From: Owenia fusiformis
Taxonomy: Eukaryota > Annelida > Polychaeta > Sabellida > Oweniidae
Assembly (NCBI GenBank): GCA_903813345.2
Contig: CAIIXF020000009.1
Span: 10,164,030 to 10,228,029, forward strand
Direction: 5' to 3'
DNA: 64,000 nt
Numbering within the stretch: position 1 is the stretch's first letter; every line of letters starts with the position of its first letter. Under the pieces are notes generated by a model. The model worked only from the letters and a program-made list of their open reading frames with translations, did no database searches and was not told the DNA's origin. This document shows, one piece after another, positions 1 to 10,772 of this stretch. A program made the translations under genes and the position numbers.

Positions 1-300
1 AGACAAGTGATCTCCTAGGCAAGTCATCTCCTTGACAATTCATCTCATAGACAAGTCAATCCCTAGACAATTCGTCTCCTAGACAAGTGATCTCCTAGGC
101 AAGTCAACCCCTAGACAAGTCATCTCCTAAACAAGTCAACTCCTAGACAAGTCAACCCCTAGACAAGTCATCTCCTTGACAATTCATCTCATAGACAAGT
201 CAACCCCTAGACAAGTCATCTCCTTGACAAGTCATCTCTTAGACAAGTCAACCCACAGACAAGTAATCTTCTAAACAAATGATCTCCTAGACAAGTCAAT
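1..300. repeat. 17-bp minisatellite array (runs off left edge)
   Basis: About 17 degenerate tandem copies of a 17-bp unit close to agacaagtcatctccta, with variants catctccttg, caacccctag and aattcatctc. The array is cut by the window start. A related array (agacaactcatccccta) lies at 53262-53391. Confidence 0.9.
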
Positions 301-947
301 ATTAATAGCATCAAATAATTATAAATAAATGAATTATAAAATACAACATGTTCTTATTATTAATGTCATTTAGTTTAGTTTAGTTTAATATAGTTTATTT
401 TTGTGTCACAAGCAATAATATTAAAATACATTTAAAACACTTTTTTAAAAAACATTGCTTCTAGCCGATGCCGGCTTATGAGACACCAAGTTGATACATG
501 TGTGGGTAATATTAAAATTCCCATGTGAAAATTACTAAATGCACAATAAGACAGTGATAGAGACCATAATTTTTGTATACTGAGTTCACTGTTTACTTCC
601 ACTTACTAAGAGGAGACATCTTCCCCAAGGTTGATGTTCCTGGGAGCAAATGGAAAGAGAAACCCTGCTTAATCAGTGATATAAGGGCCCTCTGGTTGGC
701 CCAATACCCTCCTGAGGGGTCCCCCATATCACAGTGGATCTACAGGTTTGCATCATGTATATATTTTGGCAGTATCACAGTTCTAAATAGTATGTAAAAG
801 TGCTGTAAAGTGGCAGAATCAATATCATATGGCCTTTATCCCCAGACAAGCAACTTATGTATAATTGAATATCAACAAATAGAATACAGTATGAGAAAAT
901 ATACATTATAATTTGTTGTTATGGAATTATCTCAAATAGAGGTACTG
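301..947. other. Intergenic, nothing recognised
   Basis: AT-rich sequence without a recognisable gene. A GC-richer block at about 600-770 stays open for 74 codons on the + strand but matches nothing I recognise and has no clear splice sites. Confidence 0.5.
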
Positions 948-3370
948 TTAAAGTCTTTCTAGATCAAAATTTCTTTTACTGAACATCTTAAATAATGTAC
1001 TTGCAAAAGCTCTCTGTATACAGGGCGTGTGCATAAGTCTAGTAAACAGCAGAATATGATCATTTGAACCAGTATCAATGCTAGGGGCCAGCTTATTAAC
1101 AATAGCCAGAAATTTTTTCCTCAAAACATTGTAGTGAGAGCATTTGAGAGTGAAGTGTATCTCGTCCTCAATCTCATTAGAGTCACATAAAGCACATTTT
1201 CGATCCTCAAGAGGTGTATTGGTATAACGGCCAGTTTCAATGTGTAGTTTCAATGTTCCAGTTCTCAGTTTTGCAAGAATACTTCTATGATGGCGTGGCA
1301 TAAACATTTCAATGTATGCTTCAGTTGATGCACCATATTTAAATTGGCGATATGTTCTCAGTTTATTGCCATTAGTTTCATTATTTTTATCATTCCAGAT
1401 ATTTCGAAGAAAAGGATCAGTAGTCTGTAGGTGATTTTTAATAGCTTTGATACATGGTTTTGTCTCAATGTACTGATTATTCAAAAGTATACCACAAGAT
1501 CCAATGAAATTTTTAGTACGAGAATTCCAACTTGATTTTCTTCTTAACGACCATATATGTATCCGATTATTTAATCTGGTATTTTCCATATTGTGGAGTC
1601 GCAGATATAGTCGGGCACATTCCAATTTTTGTTTGTGGATAGGGGGGCTCCAGCCCATGTCCCCTCTGGCTCCTTCATTGCTCGTCTTTTGGCCTACTCC
1701 TAGGAATATTTTTGTTGCTTTATTTTGTACATTATTGATACAACGATGCTCATTAAGACCAATAATTGAGGTACCATAGTTGATGATTGGTTGGACTATT
1801 GTATCATATAGCTTAGTATAAACTGCATAGTCCATTCCACCTGCAGCTTTGAATTTACATGTTAACACTGCCAGGGCACGACTAGCTGACTTTGCTATTT
1901 CTTTTGCTGTGATCTTAGCATCAACATGTTCACTTAGCCAGACACCAAGGTACTTGTAGGAGTTTGCATAGTCAAGTGTTTTTGGGCCACATTTGAATAC
2001 ATGATCTGATCGGGGCCTCGCAGCAGGGCGGTAGTGAACAATTTTGGATTTTTTCTTGCTGACTGTGAGTCGCCATTTTCGACACCATATGTAGAGGGCA
2101 TTCAGCATACGTTGTAGGTCCTCTGCAGTCCCAGAGATGAGGGCTATATCGTCGGCATAGAGTAAAATGCTAACCACTTCATCTCCGACTTGAACACCAC
2201 ATCCGAGTTGTTTGATAATGTTCGCTATCTCATCAACGTAGATCGAAAATAATGTCGGACTCAACAAACAGCCCTGCTTCGAGCCATTGCTGACAGAAAA
2301 CCATGGAGTTAAATGTCCATTGACACGGATTGAGCATGTGACATCTTGGTAAAGAGACCTTATCGCATCGAAGATTTTACCTTTAACACCAATTGTTTAG
2401 TTTAAACCATAGGCAGTTTCTATCTAATTTGTCAAACGCTTTGACTGCGTCCACATAGCAAACAAAAGTGTCGAGCTTAGATACTTTACGGTTGTTAATG
2501 ATACTATGAAGACTTTGAACATGGTCGAGACATCCTCTTTTTGGTCGGAAGCCATTTTGTTCATCACTGAGTTTACCATTGGTTTCCAAAAAAGTTACAA
2601 GTCTTTTATTCAATATATCACAGTAGATTTTACATGGTACAGAGATTAAGGTTATTGCGCGATAATTCAAGGGGTCTGTTTGGTCACCATCTTTGTATAT
2701 AGGGTTGATAATTCCTTTCATCCATTGACTAGGCACAACTCCACTGTTGAAACAGTCCAGTATTAGGTGATGCAATAATTTGATACATGTTGGGTTTTTG
2801 AGAGCTTCAGCAGGTATATTGTCTATGCCTGCGGCTTTACGGATCTTAGCACGGTTGACAGCCTGCGTCACTTCCTCTAGTGATATACATTGATTAAGGG
2901 AGCTGTCTGGATCAGAATCAGTTGGATCAATTTCATTAACTTCTTGTTTGACTTGTTCTAAGTGTTGGTCATCAAAGCTGCTGGATTCTGTATTTTCACT
3001 AAAGAGGTTGGAGTAAGTGGATGCCCAGTGACTCAGTACATAGTCTTTATCAGTGTGACTTTCTCCATCTATGTCACGCACCTCCCATGGTATGTTTTGT
3101 TTCCTTTCATTTGCTATGCTAATTTTGTCTATATTTTTCCAGAATAAAGCTGTATTTGTACTGTATGAGTCCAGAAGATTAGCTTGCTCTAGCTGTTGGT
3201 ATTTCCTTTTATGTTTACGATGGAGTCTGTCGAAATTCGGCGCTCGATACAATATACTGACTTAAGGTGTTTACGTTGGGGTGTTTTACATTGTAACCAT
3301 TCTTTTTCTCTATCATTGACTGTATTCCACTGTATTTGGAGTTCATTACACCAATAGGGTTTAGTTACTA
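948..3370 (-). pseudogene. Decayed non-LTR (LINE) retrotransposon, reverse transcriptase ORF
   Basis: On the minus strand the reading runs from about 3370 down to 948, with frame shifts near 3245 and 2390. Piece 1 (about 3370-3245) holds the linker upstream of RT (KPYWCNELQIQW). Piece 2 (3252-2383) holds the early RT motifs: AGIDNIPAEAL, NYRAITLIS, NGFRPKRGC and the motif A aspartate in YVDAVKAFD. Piece 3 (about 2395-948) holds motif B (GSKQGCLLSPTLFSIYVDEI), the catalytic YADD box (LLYADDIALIS), a thumb region and a C-terminal CCHC-type knuckle (CALC...IEDEIHF...KCSHYN). No endonuclease domain is visible, so the copy is 5' truncated. The two frame shifts make it dead. Clade not assigned. Confidence 0.9.
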
Positions 3371-5918
3371 ATAATAACAATAAAATATACTTTATGTTTT
3401 AAAATTCATATTTGAATAATTTAACATATAATTATGTCTTGTTTGTATTTCATGTTTGTAATGTACTTTACTAATTTAAAAGTCAATGGCACATAGATAA
3501 GTAAAGAAATAAAATTAAATGATTTATAATTCAATCGTGTAAATGTTTGGATAAAACTGAACCTGTGATATAAAGCAAAGGTTTAACAGATAGTAATAAG
3601 ATATTAACTGACATTCTACCTGAAACACATTTTAATCTAAATATCATTCTATTAATCATTTTCGAGTATTGTATAAGTATACAAGGTAATAACATCTAAT
3701 ACTTTGGGCTTTCTAGAGACCCTTGAGGATACACATTGCAACAAGCCATTTATCAATTATTCATGTAACACTTGTGTCAGTTATGTAAGGGATATACAGG
3801 GTGATCCAAAAATCATTCAGATTTTTGACATGTTGAATTTTTTTCTTAGTCCTGTCCTACAGACGTAAGTTTGTGGCATGTATGTTTTTTGCTTGTTTTA
3901 AATCATTACTATGATTAAGTGCAAATGTGCTTGGAATGAACAAAAAATTAAGAACTATTAAGGTATGCAGCGCAAAAATTGCAAAATTGCCCTATCAATA
4001 GAAAGTTCCATATTATTCAAAATGTGAATGATTTTTCGACCACCGAGTATAAAAAAGCCATCCATCTGTCAGGGCACTGTCTTATGGTTTTGGAAGCTGA
4101 TAGTGAATGATACAACCCTCCTAAATGTGGTCACAATTCTTAAAGACCATAACATCAACATAAAACAAAGGAAAAACAAGATAAGGAGCAAAGAGAAAAA
4201 GAAGAAACAAGGCATAATAATCATGTTATGGACATCGAACAAAAAATAGCGACCAGATGCAAAACATTGAACATCGTCTACAAAAACGTTGGAGACTCAC
4301 CTCTTGGTTACATTACAATAAGAAATTCTCAAATGAGACCAAATGAAGTTACTAGGAGCAATATTAAAACAATAATTCCATCAAATCAATTATGAAATCT
4401 CTTCAAACTTTGGTTTTATTATACTCAATATTAAAGGTGTTAAGAATATCAAATCTTCCTGATTCACTGATGACAAAATGCAAGAATTTGAAAGAATTCT
4501 AAATATCCAATATACTACACGCAAACGGAAGGTTTTATGAAACTTACATTTTGAAAAATCTATCATCATCTGTGAATTGTCATTTTCTCCCTATACTATT
4601 GACAAGTTTACTTCATTCCTATAGTAAACATAATTATGAATTGATTTTTTCTGAGTATGTCATTTTGCAAAGTTTTAGACCTTAAGTTCAAAGAGAAAAA
4701 TGATACTGGAATACACTCTTTAATCTTGTGGTTCAATAAAGCAGTGATGCATTAAAGGAATAAAACCAGGATGACTAGTAATTACTTTTTATGACTAAGT
4801 ATTTTGTGCCGTGCTAAAACTATTTTTTATATTGATGAGCATAAGTGGTCAAACTAATGTATTTTAGATCATTTATTGACTAGATGGGTTCTAAAGTGCC
4901 TTTCCATTAGTGAGATTTTGGTCCTTCAAAAGAGAACTTCAACAACATAATATAATAGGGCCTGACACTCGGGGTAGTTCAAGGTACAATATCTCTGCTG
5001 CTCATTTAGTTAACAGCATACAATAAAACCTGGATATCCAAACAAACAAATTTTTACTAATCTGCCAAAGACCATGAATGTTAAAAAAACTTGAAATGTG
5101 AACAGCTAGGAATCCAAGCACTTTTCACTTCTGGCTGGTCTTATTGATGTTTGGATCAATGAAACAAAAAAAGGAAGAGAGAATAAAATTTTAAACAAAA
5201 ATAACAGAAAAAACAGCAGCCCCCCCCCCCCCCCCCCCCCCCCCCCCGGATATAATTAGAAATGACAGACATTAATATTTTGTGCTTTTGGCAAAATCTA
5301 CGACCATGACATGATGTGACGCCTATGTGATGCCTATTATTAGCTTATGAAATTTAGGCCAAATCAAATAACCAGTATTCGAATCTTGAATTGAGCACCC
5401 ATTTTGGAAATTCATTCTCTAGTAAAAGTTCCATGCCACTAAGGCATCAGCTTATATAATTTTCAACTGACAACCAATATTTCAGTTATTGCCTGGACAA
5501 ATGAACAGACTGACAAACAGAGCTCAGCTTCTGTATACACCAACTTCTTTCGGTTGGATAAATATTAATATTTTCAACTGATCCCTTATGAAAGAAGCTA
5601 TTAATCTAATAAAGAGTTCTAATGGGATGGAGTGTATATATTTATATGAGACAATCCCACATTTGTTATAACATTAGATCGATGAAACTTCATCGAGCAA
5701 TTTTCAAAATAGAAATAACTATGCAGTAATGTTTTGGATTAGAAGTTTTTCAATAGGAAAGCATAGAAGACTTTAGGAGGCATTTCAATGAGTATAAAAA
5801 CGTGATCATTCTATGGATTATTCACTTTGCAGTTGTTCCCGTTCCGCAGGGGAATTAGTTTAATCCAAGAGGATTTCCATTTAATTTGCTGAGCAGTTAT
5901 TATAAAACATAGCAAAAC
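3371..5918. other. Intergenic; solo mariner-type end and poly-C tract
   Basis: No gene seen. At 3794-3830 there is a sequence like a mariner terminus (tacagggtgatccaaaaatc) without a matching right end nearby. A homopolymer of 28 C lies at 5220-5247. The rest is AT-rich unique-looking DNA that should contain the promoter of the receptor gene at 5919. I cannot point to a convincing core promoter. Confidence 0.5.
5220..5247. repeat. Poly-C homopolymer (28 C)
   Basis: Uninterrupted run of C. The length is likely uncertain in any assembly. Confidence 0.95.
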
Positions 5919-7355
5919 ATGGAGAATAGAGTGAAGCGCATATATAGGGTTAACTTTTTGCTGATTCTTATGATTATAGCGAGAGAGTGCCAACGGTTGG
6001 ACAAACAACTACAGACTGACCTACTGAGTAATTATTCCAGAAACACGAGACCAATGATTAATGACACAACTATTGTCCAAGTAGATTTAGGACTACACCA
6101 AATTCTTAAAATGGATGAACAGAAACGGGTTGTAAAACTTGGATTGTGGTTTAGATTTTACTGGAATGATATCCGTCTGCGTTGGACCCCAGAGCATTAT
6201 GGGAACATCGAAGAATATCGTTTTATGATGAAAGACATCTGGGTAACAGATATGACATTATATAACAGTGCTAGTGATAAACCCCCATCTATTGGATCTA
6301 CCAGCTATGATATCCCGATTATCGTAAAACACACCGGTCATGTTTCTTGGCTCTTTCCAATGGTACTTAAAACATCCTGCGCAATCAATATCACGCACTT
6401 CCCCTTTGACATACAGAAATGTCCAGTTCAGTTTGGATCATGGACATATACAAAGGTTCAACTTGAAATGTTTCTAAAATATCCCAAAGGTGATATCAGT
6501 GGATTCACACCTAATGGAGAGTGGTCATTACTCCATTTCACAGCAAAAAAAAACATTAGACACTATGCATGCTGTGAAGATCCATTTACTGATATAGTCT
6601 ACACGATTGTTATAAAACGTAAACCACTATTTTATATCATAAATCTTATACTGCCTTGTGGATTTTTACTACTTGTTAGTATACTGGGATTTTTGATGCC
6701 GATCCAGTCCGGATCCAGAGCACCATTATCAATAATGGTCCTTGTATCCATGACAATTTTACAAATAACTATATCTTCTAGCATTCCAATTCAATCCGAC
6801 AGTGTACCACTGATTAGTCAATTTACAAGCTTCATACTTTTGATGATGTGCATGAATGTGATTCTGACAATTGGGAGTCTGAATATTCATTATAGAGGTC
6901 ACTATGGTAACAAAATGTCTATGACAACGAGGAAAATATTTCTGAACATATTTGGGAAAATGTTAGGCATTCAAAAAAGGTTTGGTGGCCTTCAATCTTA
7001 TTTCACTGAGTCTAATGCTTTGGAAGAAACAGCAGAACATAATATAACTGGTAGCCATGGAAACGCTATATCACTATCTGATTGTCATAGCAATGGAGGG
7101 TTTATGCCTAGTAACGAAGCTAACCATACAACTGACATGACGGAAACCTACAACAACAACAGTACATCTCAAATGTATGCATTATTACAACAAATTCAAC
7201 GTGAAAAACGTGAAATTCAGCAGATGAAAACAAAGTTTGAAAATTCAAATAGAGAGTGGATGATGTTGGCACTTGTGGCAGACCGACTTTTTACAATCAT
7301 CTTTTTAATTGTATCAATTGTAACCCTTGGCTGTATATTCAGACATATCATTTAA
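5919..7355 (+). CDS. Nicotinic acetylcholine receptor-like Cys-loop channel subunit, intronless
   Basis: A 478-aa subunit of a pentameric ligand-gated cation channel of the plasma membrane. Residues 1-26 look like a signal peptide (hydrophobic VNFLLILMII). The extracellular ligand-binding domain spans about 30-235. The Cys loop is C154-C168 with exactly 13 residues between (FPFDIQKC). Loop A is WVTDMTLYN, with Thr where most members have Pro. The loop B Trp is W175 in GSWTYTK. Loop C keeps vicinal C218-C219, the mark of alpha-type subunits, but has Phe (CCEDPF) where classical subunits have the second Tyr. TM1 is about 236-261, TM2 267-290, TM3 298-322 and TM4 452-474. A Gln/Glu-rich intracellular loop with a predicted helix (LLQQIQREKREIQQMKTKF) precedes TM4. 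The first ATG is used because it starts the signal peptide. The single-exon structure suggests a retrocopied lineage, but the frame is fully intact. Ligand and ion preference cannot be told from sequence. Confidence 0.93.
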   Translation: MENRVKRIYRVNFLLILMIIARECQRLDKQLQTDLLSNYSRNTRPMINDTTIVQVDLGLHQILKMDEQKRVVKLGLWFRFYWNDIRLRWTPEHYGNIEEYRFMMKDIWVTDMTLYNSASDKPPSIGSTSYDIPIIVKHTGHVSWLFPMVLKTSCAINITHFPFDIQKCPVQFGSWTYTKVQLEMFLKYPKGDISGFTPNGEWSLLHFTAKKNIRHYACCEDPFTDIVYTIVIKRKPLFYIINLILPCGFLLLVSILGFLMPIQSGSRAPLSIMVLVSMTILQITISSSIPIQSDSVPLISQFTSFILLMMCMNVILTIGSLNIHYRGHYGNKMSMTTRKIFLNIFGKMLGIQKRFGGLQSYFTESNALEETAEHNITGSHGNAISLSDCHSNGGFMPSNEANHTTDMTETYNNNSTSQMYALLQQIQREKREIQQMKTKFENSNREWMMLALVADRLFTIIFLIVSIVTLGCIFRHII

Positions 7356-7572
7356 AATGTGTAGTAAAACCTGTCTAATCTAAATAATACTAGAACTTTC
7401 TATTATCGTATGATCTGTAAAATGAAGCCTTCTGATTGGTCAGTTCTTGTGCTGTACCAATCTGTATTGCTATTGAGATTGTCCCCATTGATCATCTCCG
7501 TCGCAATACAGAAAATATTGGTAGGGAGGGGACATTCTCAGTAGCAATACAGAGGATCAGATGATAAAAATG

Positions 7573-7718
7573 TTATAGGATGATTTGAAGTGCAATACAG
7601 GATATATTCTGCTCTTGATATTCTGTATTGACACTCGACTTTGTCTCGTTCCAATACGGAATTTCTCGAGCAGAATATACCCTGTACATTGTACTTCAAA
7701 TCATTCAATAACTTATAA
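7573..7718. repeat. Imperfect hairpin (MITE-like)
   Basis: Left arm 7573-7614 (ttataggatgatttgaagtg...) pairs with right arm 7668-7718 (...cacttcaaatcattcaataa-type complement). Both arms carry the gcagaatata/tatattctgc motif. The loop is about 50 bases. Confidence 0.7.
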
Positions 7719-8229
7719 TAGAGACAAATAAGCATCTGTTACATTTTGTTTGTTAATTAATGAGAAAAACTTTCATAACAAAAGATTTCTGAGGTTTTTA
7801 TTACAAAATTTTTTCATAACAAACAATTTAACTGTACAGTGTAACAGGTTATGATTGGTTATGTAATTTGGTAGACGAGTACAATGCTTGTCAAATTTCT
7901 ATTCACTGTTATGGAAACCAACTTCAATTTCTTGATTAATTTCGATCATTTTACCATTACCACAGTTAAAATCCAGAATATTAAAAAAAAAAGTTCAAAG
8001 CAGAATAATTACTGAAGCTATTTTCTTCAAAGCGTTTAGTATTTCATAAGCTTTTAGATTTGATTGGATTGTTTTAATACCTAATAAGTATAGATTCCAT
8101 GTAATTGGAGAGCATTTGGCTTGTTTGCTAATTTACCTGCATATCTATATATATTTGTTGCAAATTATATGTAAAGTATTTACAATACATATAAGGTGTG
8201 ATCATGAAGTTATCCTATATAGCATTTAA

Positions 8230-8522
8230 CCTCTTGACTACATGGAGTAACATTTGATTTCTCATCACCTAAGAGATGACCTTAAAACCCAGAGTGACAA
8301 GAAAATCCGTCACACAATTTTTCACTAAAATTGATCTTATTTGAACAATTTTCATCCAATTTACACAAAAATTGTTTTCAAAAGTGTAGAAATGATCTCT
8401 GTCATCTAATTTTACTAAGTTGAGCATCTAAAGTTGTATAGGTATGTAGTTGAATGTCAAAAGGTGGAAAAAATGAAAAATTCTCTGGTTTCAACCGATT
8501 TTACAGTCTGGAATTTAAGAGG
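8230..8522. mobile_element. piggyBac-like MITE flanked by TTAA
   Basis: A 293-bp segment begins CCTCTTGAC and ends in AAGAGG. It is flanked on both sides by TTAA (8226-8229 and 8523-8526), the duplicated target of piggyBac-type transposases. Terminal repeats are short and there is no coding capacity. Confidence 0.55.
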
Positions 8523-9212
8523 TTAATAATGAAATTTTTTAAGAATGTACAGTTTTATTAACCCAGCAAAAAGTACATGTATGTAGTAAAACAAAAATAT
8601 TAGATTGTTTGCCATATTAACAGGAAATCAAAGCACCCATTTGTACATTTATATCTGTTCATTTTGTCTATTCATAATATAACAGTCTCAGATAACTATG
8701 AGAATGTTGACCTAAAAGTTTGGGTGCTTGAGATAGCACAACAATGAGGCAATGATAAGGATGACCTTATTACAGTAATTGGTACCATATTAAATTTCAA
8801 TAAAGTACATGTACATTCATTGGTGTATATGTTTTACAAAGTATTACAATTCTACTCAAGATTTCAGTACTTCTTGTACTATTTTAGTATTGATAAAATC
8901 TATCGAAGAAAAGGTAAATGATTATAACCAAAAAGTGTCAATTAATAAATTCTAATTTTATTAGTTATCCCAAAAAAATATAAATCAAAGATATCTACTG
9001 ATTTACTTTACAAATGTCCACATTTTGAGGTTTGCCAACCAAACCCGAAGATGTTTTTCAACAAAATATACCATCACCAGGAGATGATTCCATCGCCAAT
9101 ACGATTTAGGTCATCCAGAATATTAAAAGCAGAAACCTCACAAGGTTCCAAAATTTTGGAAAAGAAAGTTTTCAAAATTTGTAATGTAAACGTTCATTCC
9201 AAAGATGAAATA

Positions 9213-10264
9213 CAGGGTGATCACTAAGTTCTGGGAATTTATCTGTCATTTCATTATTTTTTAACCAATTTACTTGAAATTTTCAAGGTAAATGGGGATT
9301 GTGATTTTGGGTTGGATAAAACAGTCTCATTGTCATCTGATTTCACAATGGATAATCATTGTTACTATAGCAACGTGACAAATGGCGTAGCGGGTCAAGT
9401 AAAATAAAAATGAATTCAAATTTTGCTTGATTCAAAAGTATGGTTGATTAATACCTATTTGGTGGACATATTATTATGATAATTCTGTGATTTTTATATT
9501 TTTTCAAATACTTCTAACTTTAGTTTCTAAAGCAACTTCTGTATTGTGATATACGAGTGTACTTTGCTCTATTTTCTTATCATTCGTCAGACTCTCAAAG
9601 TCACAATCATGACTCAAAATAGCGGGGAGTTATCCTCCATTATGGCTATCCTTCCCACTCATCAAACTGCCCATACTACTCTTGAAGAATAAGGGTTCAC
9701 ACAAGTTGTTACTGCCCCATATTCACCATACAATATTCACCAGATGAAGCACCATTGGGCTTCACTACATTTGGGCTGCTGAAGCATCATATGAGATGTC
9801 ATCTGTTTGATTCCGATAAGGGACTGATTTCAACGGCTTGAGCAAATCTTCAAGGGATACCAAAGGGAGGTTTGGAACATATCTTTATGGACTAGGTTTG
9901 TCAACAACGCATTTGCGTCCAGGCTTATGGCAACAATTATCAATGAAAGGATCCTCTCAGCAATTAAGAATATTTCTGAATAAATGATTTCAAGAGTACT
10001 GATCATCTGCCTCTAGTAAGAATAGTTTGAAGCAACCATCTAGGCAAGATGAATATGTTTGGCAGGAAATTTTCAGATTAACATCAGTCAAAATTTGCTG
10101 ACCCGCAGACCACTTTTACTTTTTTTATAATTACAATAAAATAAATTGCAGAAGTGATATGTACATGTATATGAAACATTGCTTGTCAATTCAGAATTAT
10201 ACAATGTACACCTGCTGAAATCTTGAAATGGCAGACCAATTCCCAGAACTTAATGATCACCCTG
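9213..10264 (+). mobile_element. Mariner-type DNA transposon, dead copy
   Basis: Terminal inverted repeats of about 27 bp (cagggtgatcactaagttct at left; the complement at right with one mismatch) are flanked by TA on both sides (9211-9212, 10265-10266). Near 9735-9960 the + strand retains mariner transposase sequence: YSPDEAPLGFTTFGLLKHH resembles the third catalytic region (PYSPDLAP..F..F..LK). It is followed by stops, so no functional transposase remains. Total length is 1052 bp. Confidence 0.88.
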
Positions 10265-10635
10265 TATATTAGTCCATTATCAAACAGGTGACACGAGTTA
10301 AAACATTAAAGGGCTTTATCTCTTAAAATATCCCTAAATATTTCATTATTTTGTGAGATACTACAATGTATGTTTTGCAACATAACAGGTGATGATGATC
10401 CTTTCCTGGAAATACCAAGAGTTGAAAATGGTTCATCTAGTAAGCAGCATGACATGTGCACATTACAAGGGGTGCATGAACCTTTTATAAATTCAACAAG
10501 GAATTTAATTAACTAGCAATTTTCTCAACTCATGATTATAGAAAAGTCTACTGATGGTGCAACTTCTGAGTTTCTTTCAACTTTGGTTTATTTTAGGACA
10601 AGAAATGGGCACTCAATTCCTTTAAGAACTCCTAC

Positions 10636-10772
10636 CTTATCACAAACATCTGACTGCCAATGAACCCTGAAGTCATCTTTACTGTTTGTAACATTCACTG
10701 TTAGATATGCTTCATCAATGCCTAGTTCACCCGCATCGTCAAATATGTCGCCTCCCACCATAGTGGAAGCGG
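10636..10772 (-). CDS. Orphan exon-like block, unknown protein
   Basis: On the minus strand an acceptor-like tttacag precedes 10772 and a donor-like gtagga follows 10636. The 137 bases between (2 + 135) are fully open, GC-richer than the surroundings and encode a peptide with an IDEAYLTVNVTNSKDDF core. It looks like one internal exon of a gene whose other exons I could not find in this window. It could equally be a pseudogene fragment. Confidence 0.35.

Larger units (their letters stand above)
7356..10635. other. Intergenic, repeat-bearing
   Basis: Contains a hairpin (7573-7718), a piggyBac-like MITE (8230-8522) and a dead mariner (9213-10264), listed separately. I see no host exons between them. 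Confidence 0.6.

Noticed and set aside
1-300. CRISPR-like spacing of short repeats
   Set aside because: Units are contiguous with no unique spacers, and the window is clearly metazoan.
573-797. 74-codon open frame as a gene or exon
   Set aside because: No recognisable domain, no clear splice sites, and composition alone is weak evidence.
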